Numbered from the stretch's first letter, positions 53,795 to 63,891 are shown. The stretch: 64,000 nucleotides of DNA from JAOXRU01 sp965247735 (GCA_965247735.1 CBDFHN010000002.1:4340001-4404000), one strand, 5' to 3'. Numbers and translations: made by a program. The notes: a model not told the origin generated them from the sequence alone.

Positions 53795-55144
53795 ATGAAA
53801 ATTATAATTGCCGGAGCTGGCGAAGTTGGATTTCATTTAGCGAAATTACTTTCGTACGAATCACAAGAAATTACACTTATAGATAACAATAAGGAAAGTC
53901 TTTCTTATGCAGATAATCATCTAGATATAAGAGTGTTAAAGGGCGATGCTACATCTATAACTACATTGAAAGAAGCAGATGTTGCTGCTGCTGATTTAAT
54001 GTTGGGCGTTACTGCTTCAGAAACTACAAACCTTACCTTATGTATGCTAGCAAAACAATTGGGATGCAAGCGTACTATTGCCAGAATTTCTAATACCGAG
54101 TTTGTAAATTTCAAGGATGAGTTGAATTTTGAAAAACTTGGAATTGACGAACTAATATCGCCAGAGAAATTAGCGGCTGGAGAAATTCAGTTGTTATTAA
54201 ATCAGACTGCATTTAATGATACCTACGAGTTTGAAGGTGGAGCATTAACAATGGTAGGAATGTCATTGTCAAAAACAGCTTCTTTTGTTGGAAAAACAGT
54301 AAAAGAGGCGGCAAGCATATTTCCCGAATTGCACTTTACACCTATTGCAATACAACGTTTTGGAACTCAGTATACCATAATTCCTAGAGGAGACACACGG
54401 TTTAAAGAAGCAGATCAGGTCTATTTTATAACCTCCGCTGAAGGGGTAGATGAATTGTATAAACTTATAGGAAAGGTAAAAGAAGAGATAAAAAATGTAA
54501 TGATTCTTGGTGGTAGTGATGTAGGTCTTAAAACGGCTAGAGCACTGTGTGATAAAAATTTTAATGTAAAAATAATTGAAGTAGATAAAAATAAGGCTTT
54601 TGACTTGGCAGACGAATTGCCAAATGCACTAGTTATAAATGGAGATGGAAGAAATGTAGAGCTTTTAGAGGAAGAAAATTTAGATAGTATGGATGCTTTT
54701 GTAGCCGTTACTGGAAATTCTGAGACTAATATTATGTCTTGCCTTGTGGCTAAATCTAAGCGCATAAAAAAAACCATCGCTTTGGTAGAAAACATGGATT
54801 ATTTCCAGTTATCTCATTCCATTGGTATTGATACCTTGATTAATAAAAAACTACTAGCAGCAAATCATATTTTTAGATACATAAGAAAAGGTGAAGTTGT
54901 AGCTATGACAATTTTAAATAATCTAAATGCTGAGATATTGGAGTTTGAAGTTAAGAATTCTTGTAAGGTTAATGGTAAACGGATTAAAGAGTTAAACTTT
55001 CCAAGAAAGGCAATTATTGGTGGTGTCATTAGAGATGGAGAAGGAATTATAGCCTTAGGAGATTTTAAAATTAGAACAGGCGACAAAATTGTAATATGCA
55101 GCCTTCCTAGAGCAATATCTAAGGTAGAAAAACTGTTTATTTAA
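53795..55144 (+). CDS. trkA: Trk potassium-uptake regulator TrkA
   Basis: 449 aa from ATG 53795 (MKIIIAGAGEVGFHLAKLLS); a TTG eight codons upstream gives an unmatched extension. Two RCK-type nucleotide-binding halves are seen: GAGEVG at the start and MILGGSDVGLKTARAL near residue 233, each followed by a RCK_C part. It is the cytosolic gate subunit of the TrkAH system and is 2 bp ahead of trkH. Confidence 0.96.
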   Translation: MKIIIAGAGEVGFHLAKLLSYESQEITLIDNNKESLSYADNHLDIRVLKGDATSITTLKEADVAAADLMLGVTASETTNLTLCMLAKQLGCKRTIARISNTEFVNFKDELNFEKLGIDELISPEKLAAGEIQLLLNQTAFNDTYEFEGGALTMVGMSLSKTASFVGKTVKEAASIFPELHFTPIAIQRFGTQYTIIPRGDTRFKEADQVYFITSAEGVDELYKLIGKVKEEIKNVMILGGSDVGLKTARALCDKNFNVKIIEVDKNKAFDLADELPNALVINGDGRNVELLEEENLDSMDAFVAVTGNSETNIMSCLVAKSKRIKKTIALVENMDYFQLSHSIGIDTLINKKLLAANHIFRYIRKGEVVAMTILNNLNAEILEFEVKNSCKVNGKRIKELNFPRKAIIGGVIRDGEGIIALGDFKIRTGDKIVICSLPRAISKVEKLFI

Positions 55145-55146
55145 TT

Positions 55147-56637
55147 ATGAATACGTTTAATACTAAGATTGTTTTTCACATCATGGGGCTCTTGCTAATT
55201 TGCAATGCTGGCTTTATGTTGATTGCCGGTATGGTAAGTTATATTTATGACGATGGTGTAACGTTGGAAATTGGTTCCGCAGGATTAGTAACCTTAATTT
55301 GTGGAATGTTACTAATGTTGAATACCAGAAGTCATAAAAAAGTAGTTCAAAAAAAAGAAGGCTATATTATTGTTACATTTGGATGGTTGATTATGACTTT
55401 TTCTGGAATGTTACCTTATGTGTTTTCTGGTGCAATAACGGATATTACAAACGCTTTTTTTGAAACCATGTCTGGGTATACCACTACAGGAGCTTCAATT
55501 ATAGATGACATTGAAGCAATGCCAAAAGGAATCTTGTTTTGGAGAAGTCTTACCCATTGGATAGGAGGAATGGGAATAATTGTACTGGCAATTGCCATTT
55601 TACCACTGTTAGGAATAGGAGGAATGCAGCTATTTGCAGCTGAAGCTCCAGGGCCTAGTGCAGATAAATTGCATCCTAGAATTACAGATACCGCAAAACG
55701 ACTCTGGCTTATTTATGTTGGATATACCTTATTAGAAACTGTATTGCTGAAATTGGCTGGAATGTCTGTTTTTGATGCGCTTAATCATTCTTTAGCGACA
55801 CTATCTACAGGTGGGTTTTCTACAAAAAATGCAAGCATGGCATATTGGAATGATAGTCCAATGATACAATATATTGTTATTGTATTTATGTTTCTTGCAG
55901 GAAGTAACTTTGTATTAAGTTTCTTTGCTTTTAGCGGAAAAATCAGGAAAATTATAATGGACGAAGAGTTTAGGTTTTACTTTATCTTTGTGCTCTTTTT
56001 TACTATTGTAACTAGTATCGTTATTTTTAATAGTGATGTTGCTATTTCTAATTATCATCCACAAGTATGGGGAGCAGCTGAAAGTTCGTTTAGACATGCA
56101 TTATTTCAGATTATTGCAGTAATAACCACAACAGGTTTTGTAAGTGCTGATTTTACAGCTTGGACACCTTTTTTAACGATTTTCTTTTTTGGACTTATGT
56201 TTTTGGGTGGATCAGCGGGTTCTACAGCGGGGGGAATAAAAATAATGCGACATTTATTAATTATAAAAAATGGGCTTTTAGAGTTTAAAAGAACCTTGCA
56301 TCCCAATGCAGTAATACCAGTACGTTATAATAATAAAACGGTACAAGAAAAGATCGTCTATAATATTATTGGCTTTTTTGTATTGTATATGTTGCTCTTT
56401 ATCATCGGTTCATTGGGTCTAGGGTTGATGGGTTTAGATTTTGAATCGTCAATTGGAGGAGCTGCATCTTCGCTTGGTAATGTTGGTCCAGCGCTAGGGA
56501 GTCTTAGTCCTTTAGATAATTTTAATAGCTTGCCAGATATCGGCAAATGGTGGTGTGGTTTTTTAATGCTACTTGGACGATTAGAACTGTTTACTGTTTT
56601 GATATTGTTTACTCCGTATTTCTGGAAGAAGATATAG
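55147..56637 (+). CDS. trkH: Trk potassium transporter membrane subunit TrkH
   Basis: 496 aa with about ten membrane spans. Selectivity-filter-like loops carry TTGASI, TGGFST, TTGFVS and the late GNVGPALG, and the domain marks SLTHWIGGMGIIVLAIAIL and GGSAGSTAGGIK are present. It forms the K+ pathway; TrkA from the gene in front controls it. Confidence 0.96.
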   Translation: MNTFNTKIVFHIMGLLLICNAGFMLIAGMVSYIYDDGVTLEIGSAGLVTLICGMLLMLNTRSHKKVVQKKEGYIIVTFGWLIMTFSGMLPYVFSGAITDITNAFFETMSGYTTTGASIIDDIEAMPKGILFWRSLTHWIGGMGIIVLAIAILPLLGIGGMQLFAAEAPGPSADKLHPRITDTAKRLWLIYVGYTLLETVLLKLAGMSVFDALNHSLATLSTGGFSTKNASMAYWNDSPMIQYIVIVFMFLAGSNFVLSFFAFSGKIRKIIMDEEFRFYFIFVLFFTIVTSIVIFNSDVAISNYHPQVWGAAESSFRHALFQIIAVITTTGFVSADFTAWTPFLTIFFFGLMFLGGSAGSTAGGIKIMRHLLIIKNGLLEFKRTLHPNAVIPVRYNNKTVQEKIVYNIIGFFVLYMLLFIIGSLGLGLMGLDFESSIGGAASSLGNVGPALGSLSPLDNFNSLPDIGKWWCGFLMLLGRLELFTVLILFTPYFWKKI

Positions 56638-56672
56638 GTTTTAGTAAAAATAAGATTTCATATTCTTAGTTT

Positions 56673-56893
56673 ATGATAAAAAAATCTTCGGTTACATTTT
56701 TATTTTAATATCAGGTTTGCTATTTATTGGAGTGATTTTAAGTATTTCTAAATTTATAGCGCTTGTGGAAAGATACTATAATTCTCCAAGTGATTATGCT
56801 TTTAATTCCCTTATAGCTGCTGTTTTTGGATTGATAGTGAAGATGTTATTTGTGTTTGCCACTGGTAAGATAGGTGTTAGATTAATTAAGTGA
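56673..56893 (+). pseudogene. Small two-span membrane protein gene, frameshifted in an A7 run
   Basis: The frame that ends in TGA at 56891-56893 reads 70 residues of membrane-protein sequence (KIFGYIFILISGLLFIGVIL ... FGLIVKMLFVFATGKIG) but has no start codon. An ATG at 56673 would open it if the A7 run (56678-56684) had one more A, giving a start MIKKIFGYIFILISG. It follows trkH by 35 bp. The shift is a mutation, a sequencing slip, or a phase-variable tract. Confidence 0.6.
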
Positions 56894-56923
56894 TATAAAG
56901 ATGAAGGTATAATCTTTGTTTTT

Positions 56924-56996
56924 AGCCCCGATAGCAACGGCAGCTTTTTTAGTGTTGGTTTTACACTAAAAAACTATAGTGTATAGCGGGAAATAG
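56924..56996. ncRNA. Flavo-1-like structured element (tentative)
   Basis: AGCCCCGATAGCAACGGCAG, then a perfect 10-bp hairpin (TTTTTTAGTG / CACTAAAAAA), then GTATAGCGGGAAATAGC. The conserved ends recall an AGCCC-GATAG...AGCGGGAAATAGC intergenic element common in Flavobacteriia, which I tentatively link to the Flavo-1 RNA motif. It lies between the trkH region and the convergent aminotransferase end and could end transcripts from both sides. Confidence 0.4.
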
Positions 56997-57062
56997 CTTC
57001 ATAAAAAAAGGAACCAATACCTAAGTAATGATTCCTAATTGTAATTTATATAAAAGCTTTTG

Positions 57063-58247
57063 TTAGCTCAATATCTTTTTAATTCTAGTAATTGCTTCTC
57101 TTAGCTGCTCTTCAGAAGCGGCGTAAGAAATACGAATACAGTTTGGGTTACCAAAGGCTTCACCTGTTACAGTAGCTACATTAGCGGCTTCTAAAAGGTA
57201 AAGTGAGAAATCTGAAGCACTGTTTATAGTTACGCCATTAATGGTTTTACCAAAGAAACTAGAGATGTCTGGAAAAACATAAAAAGCACCTTCTGGCACA
57301 TTAAGTTTAAAACCATCTATTTCACCTAAAAGCTGTAAAATAAGATCTCTTCTGTTTCTAAATTCATCAATCATGAATTTAATTTTGCTAACTGGAGCTT
57401 CTAACGCTGCAATAGTAGCACGTTGTCCAATAGCATTGGCGCCACTGGTACATTGTCCTTGGATTTTGGTACATGCTTTAGCGATCCAGTCAGGAGCGCC
57501 AATATATCCAATTCTCCATCCTGTCATAGCAAATGCTTTAGAAACACCATTAACGGTAATTGTTCTGTCGAACATTCCATCAATAGCAGCAATACTTACA
57601 TGACCTTCAGTGAAGTTAATATGCTCGTATATTTCATCAGAAACCACAAAAATACCTGGGTGTTTTTTTAAAACATCAGCTAGTGCTTCTAATTCTGTTT
57701 GACTGTATACAGATCCACTAGGGTTACATGGAGAGCTAAACCAAATCATTTTTGTCTTTGGAGTAATAGCTGCTTCCAATTGCTCAGGAGTCATTTTAAA
57801 ATCAGTGTCAATAGCCGTAGTTACTTCTACAGGCACACCTTCTGCTAATTTTACAATATCACTATAGCTAACCCAGTATGGAGCAGGTAATATTACCTCG
57901 TCTCCTTGGTTTAGCATTACCATAGCAATATTATATAACGATTGTTTGGCTCCCGTAGAAACTACAATTTGATTGCTTTTATAGTCAAGTTTGTTGTCTC
58001 TCTTAAATTTGGTTGCGATAGCCTCTTTAAGGTCTGCGTATCCATCAACAGGAGAGTAGCTACTATAATTGTCATCAATAGCTTGTTTGGCAGCGTCTTT
58101 AATAAAATCTGGAATATTAAAGTCTGGTTCACCTAGACTTAGGCCGATGATGTCTTTTCCTTCGCTTCTTAACTCTCTTGCTTTGGCAGCCATAGCTAGG
58201 GTAGCCGAAGTTGACATGTTTACAATTCTATCGGATAAATGTTTCAT
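57063..58247 (-). CDS. Class I pyridoxal-phosphate aminotransferase (aspartate type)
   Basis: 394 aa. Signatures: LGEPDFNIPDFIKDAAKQAI, STGAKQSLYN, APYWVSYSDIVKLAEG, SPCNPSGSVYSQTE, SDEIYEHINF and the PLP-lysine motif VNGVSKAFAMTGWRIGY. This fits the aspartate/prephenate aminotransferase subgroup. It is 16 bp ahead of the desaturase end on the - strand; the two may not share an operon in the usual order. Confidence 0.94.
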   Translation of the reverse strand: MKHLSDRIVNMSTSATLAMAAKARELRSEGKDIIGLSLGEPDFNIPDFIKDAAKQAIDDNYSSYSPVDGYADLKEAIATKFKRDNKLDYKSNQIVVSTGAKQSLYNIAMVMLNQGDEVILPAPYWVSYSDIVKLAEGVPVEVTTAIDTDFKMTPEQLEAAITPKTKMIWFSSPCNPSGSVYSQTELEALADVLKKHPGIFVVSDEIYEHINFTEGHVSIAAIDGMFDRTITVNGVSKAFAMTGWRIGYIGAPDWIAKACTKIQGQCTSGANAIGQRATIAALEAPVSKIKFMIDEFRNRRDLILQLLGEIDGFKLNVPEGAFYVFPDISSFFGKTINGVTINSASDFSLYLLEAANVATVTGEAFGNPNCIRISYAASEEQLREAITRIKKILS

Positions 58248-58263
58248 TGTTAAAGTTGGTTTC

Positions 58264-59361
58264 TTAGAGTTGTAATGCAGGCTTTTTGCCTAGTTCTTTT
58301 AAATGCTTAAAGTGCGAAATTATAGCTTTTCTTGTAGTTTCGTATTCTTTATATGGCAAATTAAACTCGATTGCTGTTTCTTTAACAATTTTAGCAATTT
58401 TTGTGTAATGTATATGGCTGATATTTGGAAAAATATGATGCTCTACTTGGTGATTAAGACCGCCAGTAAACCAATTTGCAATACTGCTTTTAGGGCCAAA
58501 GTTTACTGTGGTAAACAATTGATGAATAGCCCAAGTGTTTTTCATATTTCCTTGTTCGTCTGGAAGTGGCGTTTCTGCCTCATTAATTACATGAGCCAAT
58601 TGAAAAACAACACTTAAGATAACTCCAGCAACATAGTGCATTAAAAAGAAGCCAATAAATAATTGCCACCAAGCGATATCTAAAATTACTAATGGCAATA
58701 CAACCCATATGGTAATGTATATTAGTTTAGCAATAATCATGGTGCTCCAGTTTGTTATTGGATTTGGAAATTCTCCATAAGAAAGTTTTCTTTTGGTATA
58801 GTTATACATTTGCTTAAAATCGGTTGTAATTGCCCAATTAAAGGTAAGTAAACCATAAAGGAAAATAGAGTAATAATGTTGAAATCTATGATGTTTGCGC
58901 CATTCGGCATGTTTAGAAAAACGTAGTACTCTACCGGCTTCTAAATCTTCATCATGTTCATGGATATTGGTATAAGTATGGTGCAATACATTGTGTTGTA
59001 CCTGCCAATTGTAAACATTGCCAGCAAGGACATAGATAGTGCCTCCCATAAATTTGTTAACCCATTTTTTTTTAGAGTACGAGCCATGATTTCCATCGTG
59101 CATCACATTCATTCCTACTCCGGCCATTCCAATACCCATTACTATGGTTAGTAATAGTTGTGCCCATCCTGGAAGGCTATCTATTGATAAGATAAGAAAG
59201 TATGGGGTAAGAAAAATAGCAAACATAATTGCCGTTTTAAGGTGCAATTTCCAGTTTCCTGTTTTTTCTAGATTATTATCTTTAAAATATGAATTTACTC
59301 TTTTGTTTAATGTTTTAAAAAACTGAGTAGGATCTTTTCTTGGGAATGATATGGTTTTCAT
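58264..59361 (-). CDS. Membrane fatty-acid desaturase
   Basis: 365 aa with four to six membrane spans. The three His boxes of di-iron acyl desaturases are visible: MHDGNHGSYS, HNVLHHTYTN and HQVEHHIFPN, the last with the Q typical of front-end desaturases. It introduces a double bond in acyl chains using oxygen. It is upstream of the aminotransferase gene on the - strand, with a 16-bp gap. Confidence 0.93.
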   Translation of the reverse strand: MKTISFPRKDPTQFFKTLNKRVNSYFKDNNLEKTGNWKLHLKTAIMFAIFLTPYFLILSIDSLPGWAQLLLTIVMGIGMAGVGMNVMHDGNHGSYSKKKWVNKFMGGTIYVLAGNVYNWQVQHNVLHHTYTNIHEHDEDLEAGRVLRFSKHAEWRKHHRFQHYYSIFLYGLLTFNWAITTDFKQMYNYTKRKLSYGEFPNPITNWSTMIIAKLIYITIWVVLPLVILDIAWWQLFIGFFLMHYVAGVILSVVFQLAHVINEAETPLPDEQGNMKNTWAIHQLFTTVNFGPKSSIANWFTGGLNHQVEHHIFPNISHIHYTKIAKIVKETAIEFNLPYKEYETTRKAIISHFKHLKELGKKPALQL

Positions 59362-59475
59362 AAGCTATTAACTACTGTTATAATTGTGCAAAGGTAAAAA
59401 AAAAGAATAGGAAGAGTTCTTAAAGATTGATTAAAGTGTGATTAAAAGTATATTTTTGTAAAAAAAAATGAAAGA

Positions 59476-60126
59476 ATGTCCATAGCACTTATAAAAAACT
59501 ATTTCCCAGACCTTAGTGAAGAACAGGAAGATCAGTTTGCAAAACTAGAAGAATTATATATTGAATGGAATGCAAAAATTAATGTAATATCAAGGAAAGA
59601 TATAGAAGAACTCTATGTTAGACATGTATTGCATTCTCTTGGTATTGCAAAAATACAAGGATTTAAACCAGGAGCTGATGTTTTGGATGTTGGTACTGGA
59701 GGTGGTTTCCCTGGAGTGCCTTTGGCAATATTGTACCCTGAAACTAATTTTTATTTGATAGATGCTATCGGTAAAAAAATAAAAGTTGTAAATGGTGTGG
59801 TTGAAGCATTGGGTTTAACAAATGTAAAAGCAGAACAAATAAGAGCTCAAAATGTAAAGAAACAATTTGATTTTGTAGTGAGCAGAGCGGTGACCAATAT
59901 GCCAGATTTTGTGAAGTGGGTACGAAAGAAAATTAAAAGTGAGTCCAAACACGAACTTAGAAATGGAATTTTGTATTTAAAAGGTGGTGATCTTACCGAA
60001 GAACTATCGGTTTTTACAACCGCAAAATTGTATGATTTACCAGATTATTTTACTGAAGAGTTTTTTGAGACCAAAAAAGTGGTGTATTTACCTATTAAAT
60101 ATAGAATGGAATACGGTATGAAATAG
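59476..60126 (+). CDS. rsmG: 16S rRNA 7-methylguanosine methyltransferase RsmG
   Basis: 216 aa, normal length. SAM motif VLDVGTGGGFPGVPLAILYP and ISRKDIEELYVRHVLHSLGI are diagnostic; DFVVSRAVTNMPDFVKWV follows. It methylates G527 (E. coli numbering) of 16S rRNA. It is divergent from the desaturase gene and ends in a shared terminator. Confidence 0.96.
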   Translation: MSIALIKNYFPDLSEEQEDQFAKLEELYIEWNAKINVISRKDIEELYVRHVLHSLGIAKIQGFKPGADVLDVGTGGGFPGVPLAILYPETNFYLIDAIGKKIKVVNGVVEALGLTNVKAEQIRAQNVKKQFDFVVSRAVTNMPDFVKWVRKKIKSESKHELRNGILYLKGGDLTEELSVFTTAKLYDLPDYFTEEFFETKKVVYLPIKYRMEYGMK

Positions 60127-60150
60127 ATATTGTTAGTATACGAAAATAAA

Positions 60151-60186
60151 AAAGCTCGAAACATTTTAATGTTTCGAGCTTTTTTA
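60151..60186. terminator. Bidirectional terminator between rsmG and the class V aminotransferase
   Basis: Perfect 15-bp stem AAAGCTCGAAACATT / AATGTTTCGAGCTTT with a 2-nt loop, A-rich on the left and T-rich on the right, so it works on both strands for the converging genes. Confidence 0.92.
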
Positions 60187-60204
60187 TTGAATGATGTATC
60201 GTTT

Positions 60205-61695
60205 TTATAAGTTAAAATATGCTTTTACATCATCTTGTATAGTTTCTTCTCCAATAAGACATTCAAATTCATTTGTCTGTTTGTTGTATTTGTAATCCTT
60301 TTTCCATTCTTCTACATTGCTGATAATTTCTTTTATGGCATTACAGATATAATCTAGTTCTTGATTGCTCATTACTGGGTGAAGTGATAAGCGTACCCAT
60401 CCTGGCTTAGAGGTTAGATTTTTATTGCTAATTTCTTCTAAGATTTTACTGTAATCATCTTCGGTGAGTTCAAACAAATAATTACTATAGGTGCTGGCAC
60501 AAGACCAACCTCCTCTTACTTGTATTCCGTATCTATCATTTAATAAACGAACAACAAGATTGTAATGCACACCAGTAATATTGAAAGAAACACAGCCGAT
60601 ACGTTCTGTATCTTGATCTCCAAAAACAACAACTTCTGGCATGGCATTTAGTTGTTTAAAACAATTTTTGATCAATTGGTGTTCTCTGTTTTGAATGTTT
60701 TCAACACCCATTTTGTCTTTCAATTGGATGGACAAGGCTGCTCTCATGACTTGTAAAAAACCTGGAGTTCCACCATCTTCATTAGATTCTATATCGTCAA
60801 AATAGCTATAATCACCAGAAGGGGTTGTCCATTTTACATTACCTCCACCAGGAGTATCTGGACAGGCACTCTTATAGAGCTTCTTGTCAAAAACTAAAAC
60901 ACCACAACTTCCAGGACCTCCTAAAAACTTATGAGGAGAAAACATGATGGCATCCAATTGCATTTCTGGATCTTCTGGGTGCATATCTAATGCTACATAA
61001 GGAGCAGAAGCAGCAAAATCTAAAAAGCAAAGCCCTCCGTGTTGGTGCATTATTTTTGCCAATTGATAAAATGGAGTAATGATGCCTGTTACATTAGAAC
61101 AAGCCGTAAAAGCACCTATTTTGGTAGGCCTGTCTCTGTATTTTTCTAGTTCTTTTTCTAGTAATTCTGGAGAAACCAACATTTTATCATCTGATGGTAA
61201 GATTACAACATCGGCATTGGTTTCCATCCATGGTACATGGTTAGAATGGTGTTCCATATGGGTGATAAAAATTACAGGACGCTCGTTTGCTGGTAGCTCA
61301 TCTTTTTTGCCTTCAAGGCGTAATCCTACTATACGAAGTAATTTGGTTACTGCAGCGGTCATTCCTGTACCAGTAGTAATTAAAATATCATCTTCATTAG
61401 CATTTACATGATCTTTAATTAATTGCCTTGCATAACGATAAGCATGAGTTGTAATTTTTCCTGTTTCACTAGAAAAAGAATGTGTATTGGCAATTGTTAC
61501 ACCAATTTTATCCCTCATGATGTCTTCAATTGGTGCATAAAGTCTTCCACTAGCAATCCAATCTGCATAGATAGATTTTTGAGTGCCGTGTATGGAGTTG
61601 TATTTATGATCGTATCCGATTATTCCTTTTTTGAACTCTTGAAAATAGTTTTCTAAATCCATAGTGTCTATCGTTGCTGTTGCTTCGTTTATCAT
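60205..61695 (-). CDS. Class V aminotransferase / cysteine-desulfurase-fold protein
   Basis: 496 aa. PLP fold: TGTGMTAAVTKLLRIVGL, the ITHMEHHSNHVPW segment, GAFTACSNVTGIITPFYQLA, and the PLP-lysine region AIMFSPHKFLGGPGSCGVLV. GGWSCASTYSNYLFELTED lies near the end. It is longer than SufS (about 400 aa) with an extra C-terminal part. The substrate is unknown; it is 20 bp behind the DsbD gene on the - strand. Confidence 0.9.
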   Translation of the reverse strand: MINEATATIDTMDLENYFQEFKKGIIGYDHKYNSIHGTQKSIYADWIASGRLYAPIEDIMRDKIGVTIANTHSFSSETGKITTHAYRYARQLIKDHVNANEDDILITTGTGMTAAVTKLLRIVGLRLEGKKDELPANERPVIFITHMEHHSNHVPWMETNADVVILPSDDKMLVSPELLEKELEKYRDRPTKIGAFTACSNVTGIITPFYQLAKIMHQHGGLCFLDFAASAPYVALDMHPEDPEMQLDAIMFSPHKFLGGPGSCGVLVFDKKLYKSACPDTPGGGNVKWTTPSGDYSYFDDIESNEDGGTPGFLQVMRAALSIQLKDKMGVENIQNREHQLIKNCFKQLNAMPEVVVFGDQDTERIGCVSFNITGVHYNLVVRLLNDRYGIQVRGGWSCASTYSNYLFELTEDDYSKILEEISNKNLTSKPGWVRLSLHPVMSNQELDYICNAIKEIISNVEEWKKDYKYNKQTNEFECLIGEETIQDDVKAYFNL

Positions 61696-61715
61696 TCTAC
61701 TACTTTTTAGGGGGC

Positions 61716-63647
61716 TTAATTGTTAAATTTAGTGATTCCGTCTTTTAGCCATTTTTTATAGTCAGCAATATCAGGATTGTATGCAGATGGTTTTATAAGG
61801 TTATTTTCATTATGATCCATAAGCACATATAGCGGTTGTGCATTAGCCTTGTATCTCAATATTTGAAATTCGCTCCATTTTTGACCTATGGTTTTTAGCT
61901 TTTTCCCTGATATTTTTGAAGTGATTTGCTCTCCATTTGGTAATGATCTTTTATCATCTACATATAGTGATATAAGAACAATTTCTTCTTTCAGTATTTT
62001 TAAGACAGATGGGTCTGACCAAACATGTTCCTCCATTTTTCTACAGTTGACACAAGCATGTCCAGTGAAATCTATTAATACAGGCTTGTTTACTTTTTTT
62101 GCATAAGCTAGCCCTTTGTCATAGTCTAGGAAGCTTGTAATGTTATGTGGGCCATATTTGGCGCCTTCAGGCAGTTCTCCTAAAGAGATAGTGCTGCCAG
62201 AACCAATACCATTAGGCGATTCGCTATAATGCATTGGAGGAGGGAAGCCACTAATGATTTTTAATGGAGCTCCCCAAAGCCCTGGAATCATATAAATAGT
62301 GAAAGTTAATGTTAGTAGCCCTAGCATTAATCGCCCCACCGAGATGTTTTTTATTTGGGAATCATGTGGTAATTGTATTTTTCCAAAAAGGTATAAGGAT
62401 AGTGTTCCGAAAATAGCTATCCAAATAGCTAAAAATACTTCTCTTTCTAGCCAATGTGCTTGTAAAACCAAATCCGCTTGAGATAAAAACTTAAAAGCTA
62501 ATGCCAATTCTAAAAAACCTAAAACTACTTTTACCGTATTTAGCCATCCACCAGATTTTGGAAGACTGTTTAGCCATCCTGGAAAAGCAGCAAATAAGGC
62601 AAAAGGAAGTGCAAGTGCTAAAGAGAAACCAAGCATACCAACTACTGGAGCAATACCTCCTTTACTAGCGGCTTCTACTAAAAGGCTGCCTACAATAGGT
62701 CCTGTACAAGAGAATGATACTATGGCTAATGCTAATGCCATAAAAAAGATGCCAATAAGACCTCCTTTATCTGCTTTTCTATCCACTTTGTTTGCCCAGC
62801 TATTAGGTAGCATAATTTCAAATGCTCCCATAAAGGAAATTGCAAAAATTACAAGTATGGCAAAAAATATAACATTGAACCATACATTGGTAGCGAGTTC
62901 ATTTAATACTGAAGCTCCAAATATACCAGTAACTGCTAAGCCTAACACTACATATATTGCAATAATGCAAACTCCGTAAATAATAGCATTTTTAATACCC
63001 GCAGCTTTAGTTTTGCTTTGTTTGGTAAAAAAGCTAACTGTCATAGGTATCATTGGGAATACGCAAGGAGTAAGTAATGCTGCAAAACCTGCCAAAAATG
63101 ATAAAAAGAAAATGGTAAACAATCCTCTTTTGGAGTCATCTTCTATGTCAGCTGTTTTAGGAATATCAGTTGTACTAGTTTTTTCTTCTTTTTTAGTTGT
63201 CCCTTTTGTAAATGATAAATCTACCTCGGCAGGAGGTAGGCATTTTTCGTCATCACAAACCATAAAATATACCGTTGCTTTAATAGCTATATTTGGATCA
63301 TTATGGATTACTCTTTGTTTAAAAATAGCTACATCAGAGAAATATTTAATCTCCATGTCAAATGTATTGTCATGTCCTGTATGACCTTCATCTTCTTGGG
63401 TGTTTCCTTTTAAGCTATAGTTTTCGTTTTCTTCATAAGAAAATTCAGTTGCAACTGGGCCGCCGTCAGGAACTTCTTGTGAATAAAGATGCCAACCCGT
63501 TTCTATTGTTGCTGTAGTTATCAGTAAATATTCATTTTCCTTATCAGCAACTTTTTCTATAGTTGTACTCCAGTCAACAGGGTCAAAAATTTGAGCTTGT
63601 GCTATTCCGAAAAAGAATAAGAAAGTTAATAAAAGTATTTTTTTCAT
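61716..63647 (-). CDS. DsbD-type protein-disulfide reductase
   Basis: 643 aa. A signal peptide (ending IAQAQ) leads into a DsbD N-terminal domain with the Cys pair in MVCDDEKCLPPAEVDLSF, then about eight membrane spans (CcdA type, with TPCVFPMIPMT and FSCTGPIVGSLL carrying the membrane Cys), then a thioredoxin domain with GHACVNCRKMEEHVW. It moves reducing power from the cytosol to the periplasm. Confidence 0.95.
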   Translation of the reverse strand: MKKILLLTFLFFFGIAQAQIFDPVDWSTTIEKVADKENEYLLITTATIETGWHLYSQEVPDGGPVATEFSYEENENYSLKGNTQEDEGHTGHDNTFDMEIKYFSDVAIFKQRVIHNDPNIAIKATVYFMVCDDEKCLPPAEVDLSFTKGTTKKEEKTSTTDIPKTADIEDDSKRGLFTIFFLSFLAGFAALLTPCVFPMIPMTVSFFTKQSKTKAAGIKNAIIYGVCIIAIYVVLGLAVTGIFGASVLNELATNVWFNVIFFAILVIFAISFMGAFEIMLPNSWANKVDRKADKGGLIGIFFMALALAIVSFSCTGPIVGSLLVEAASKGGIAPVVGMLGFSLALALPFALFAAFPGWLNSLPKSGGWLNTVKVVLGFLELALAFKFLSQADLVLQAHWLEREVFLAIWIAIFGTLSLYLFGKIQLPHDSQIKNISVGRLMLGLLTLTFTIYMIPGLWGAPLKIISGFPPPMHYSESPNGIGSGSTISLGELPEGAKYGPHNITSFLDYDKGLAYAKKVNKPVLIDFTGHACVNCRKMEEHVWSDPSVLKILKEEIVLISLYVDDKRSLPNGEQITSKISGKKLKTIGQKWSEFQILRYKANAQPLYVLMDHNENNLIKPSAYNPDIADYKKWLKDGITKFNN

Positions 63648-63738
63648 TATAAAAAAGGTCTTTTTTGAGTAAAATATTGGTCTAAGGTATTGCTAAAAAC
63701 AAGAAAAACGAATTGTTTTTAGCAAATTTTAAGAAAAT

Positions 63739-63786
63739 CCATATCCTATTAAATCTACTAGATTAATAGGATATGGTAGTTTTTTT
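63739..63786. terminator. Terminator between two DsbD-type genes
   Basis: Perfect 14-bp stem CCATATCCTATTAA / TTAATAGGATATGG, 10-nt loop. A run of seven T follows on the + strand and a T-rich stretch follows on the - strand, so it can end the - strand transcript from the gene at 63892. Confidence 0.75.
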
Positions 63787-63891
63787 AAACGCAGCCAGCA
63801 GTTAGATTGGGGTTGATTCCTTAACACTTGCTTCGAAAATTAAAAAGAATCCCTGCTTGGTAACTCGTACCTTTAAAGGAAGGGTGTTTAT

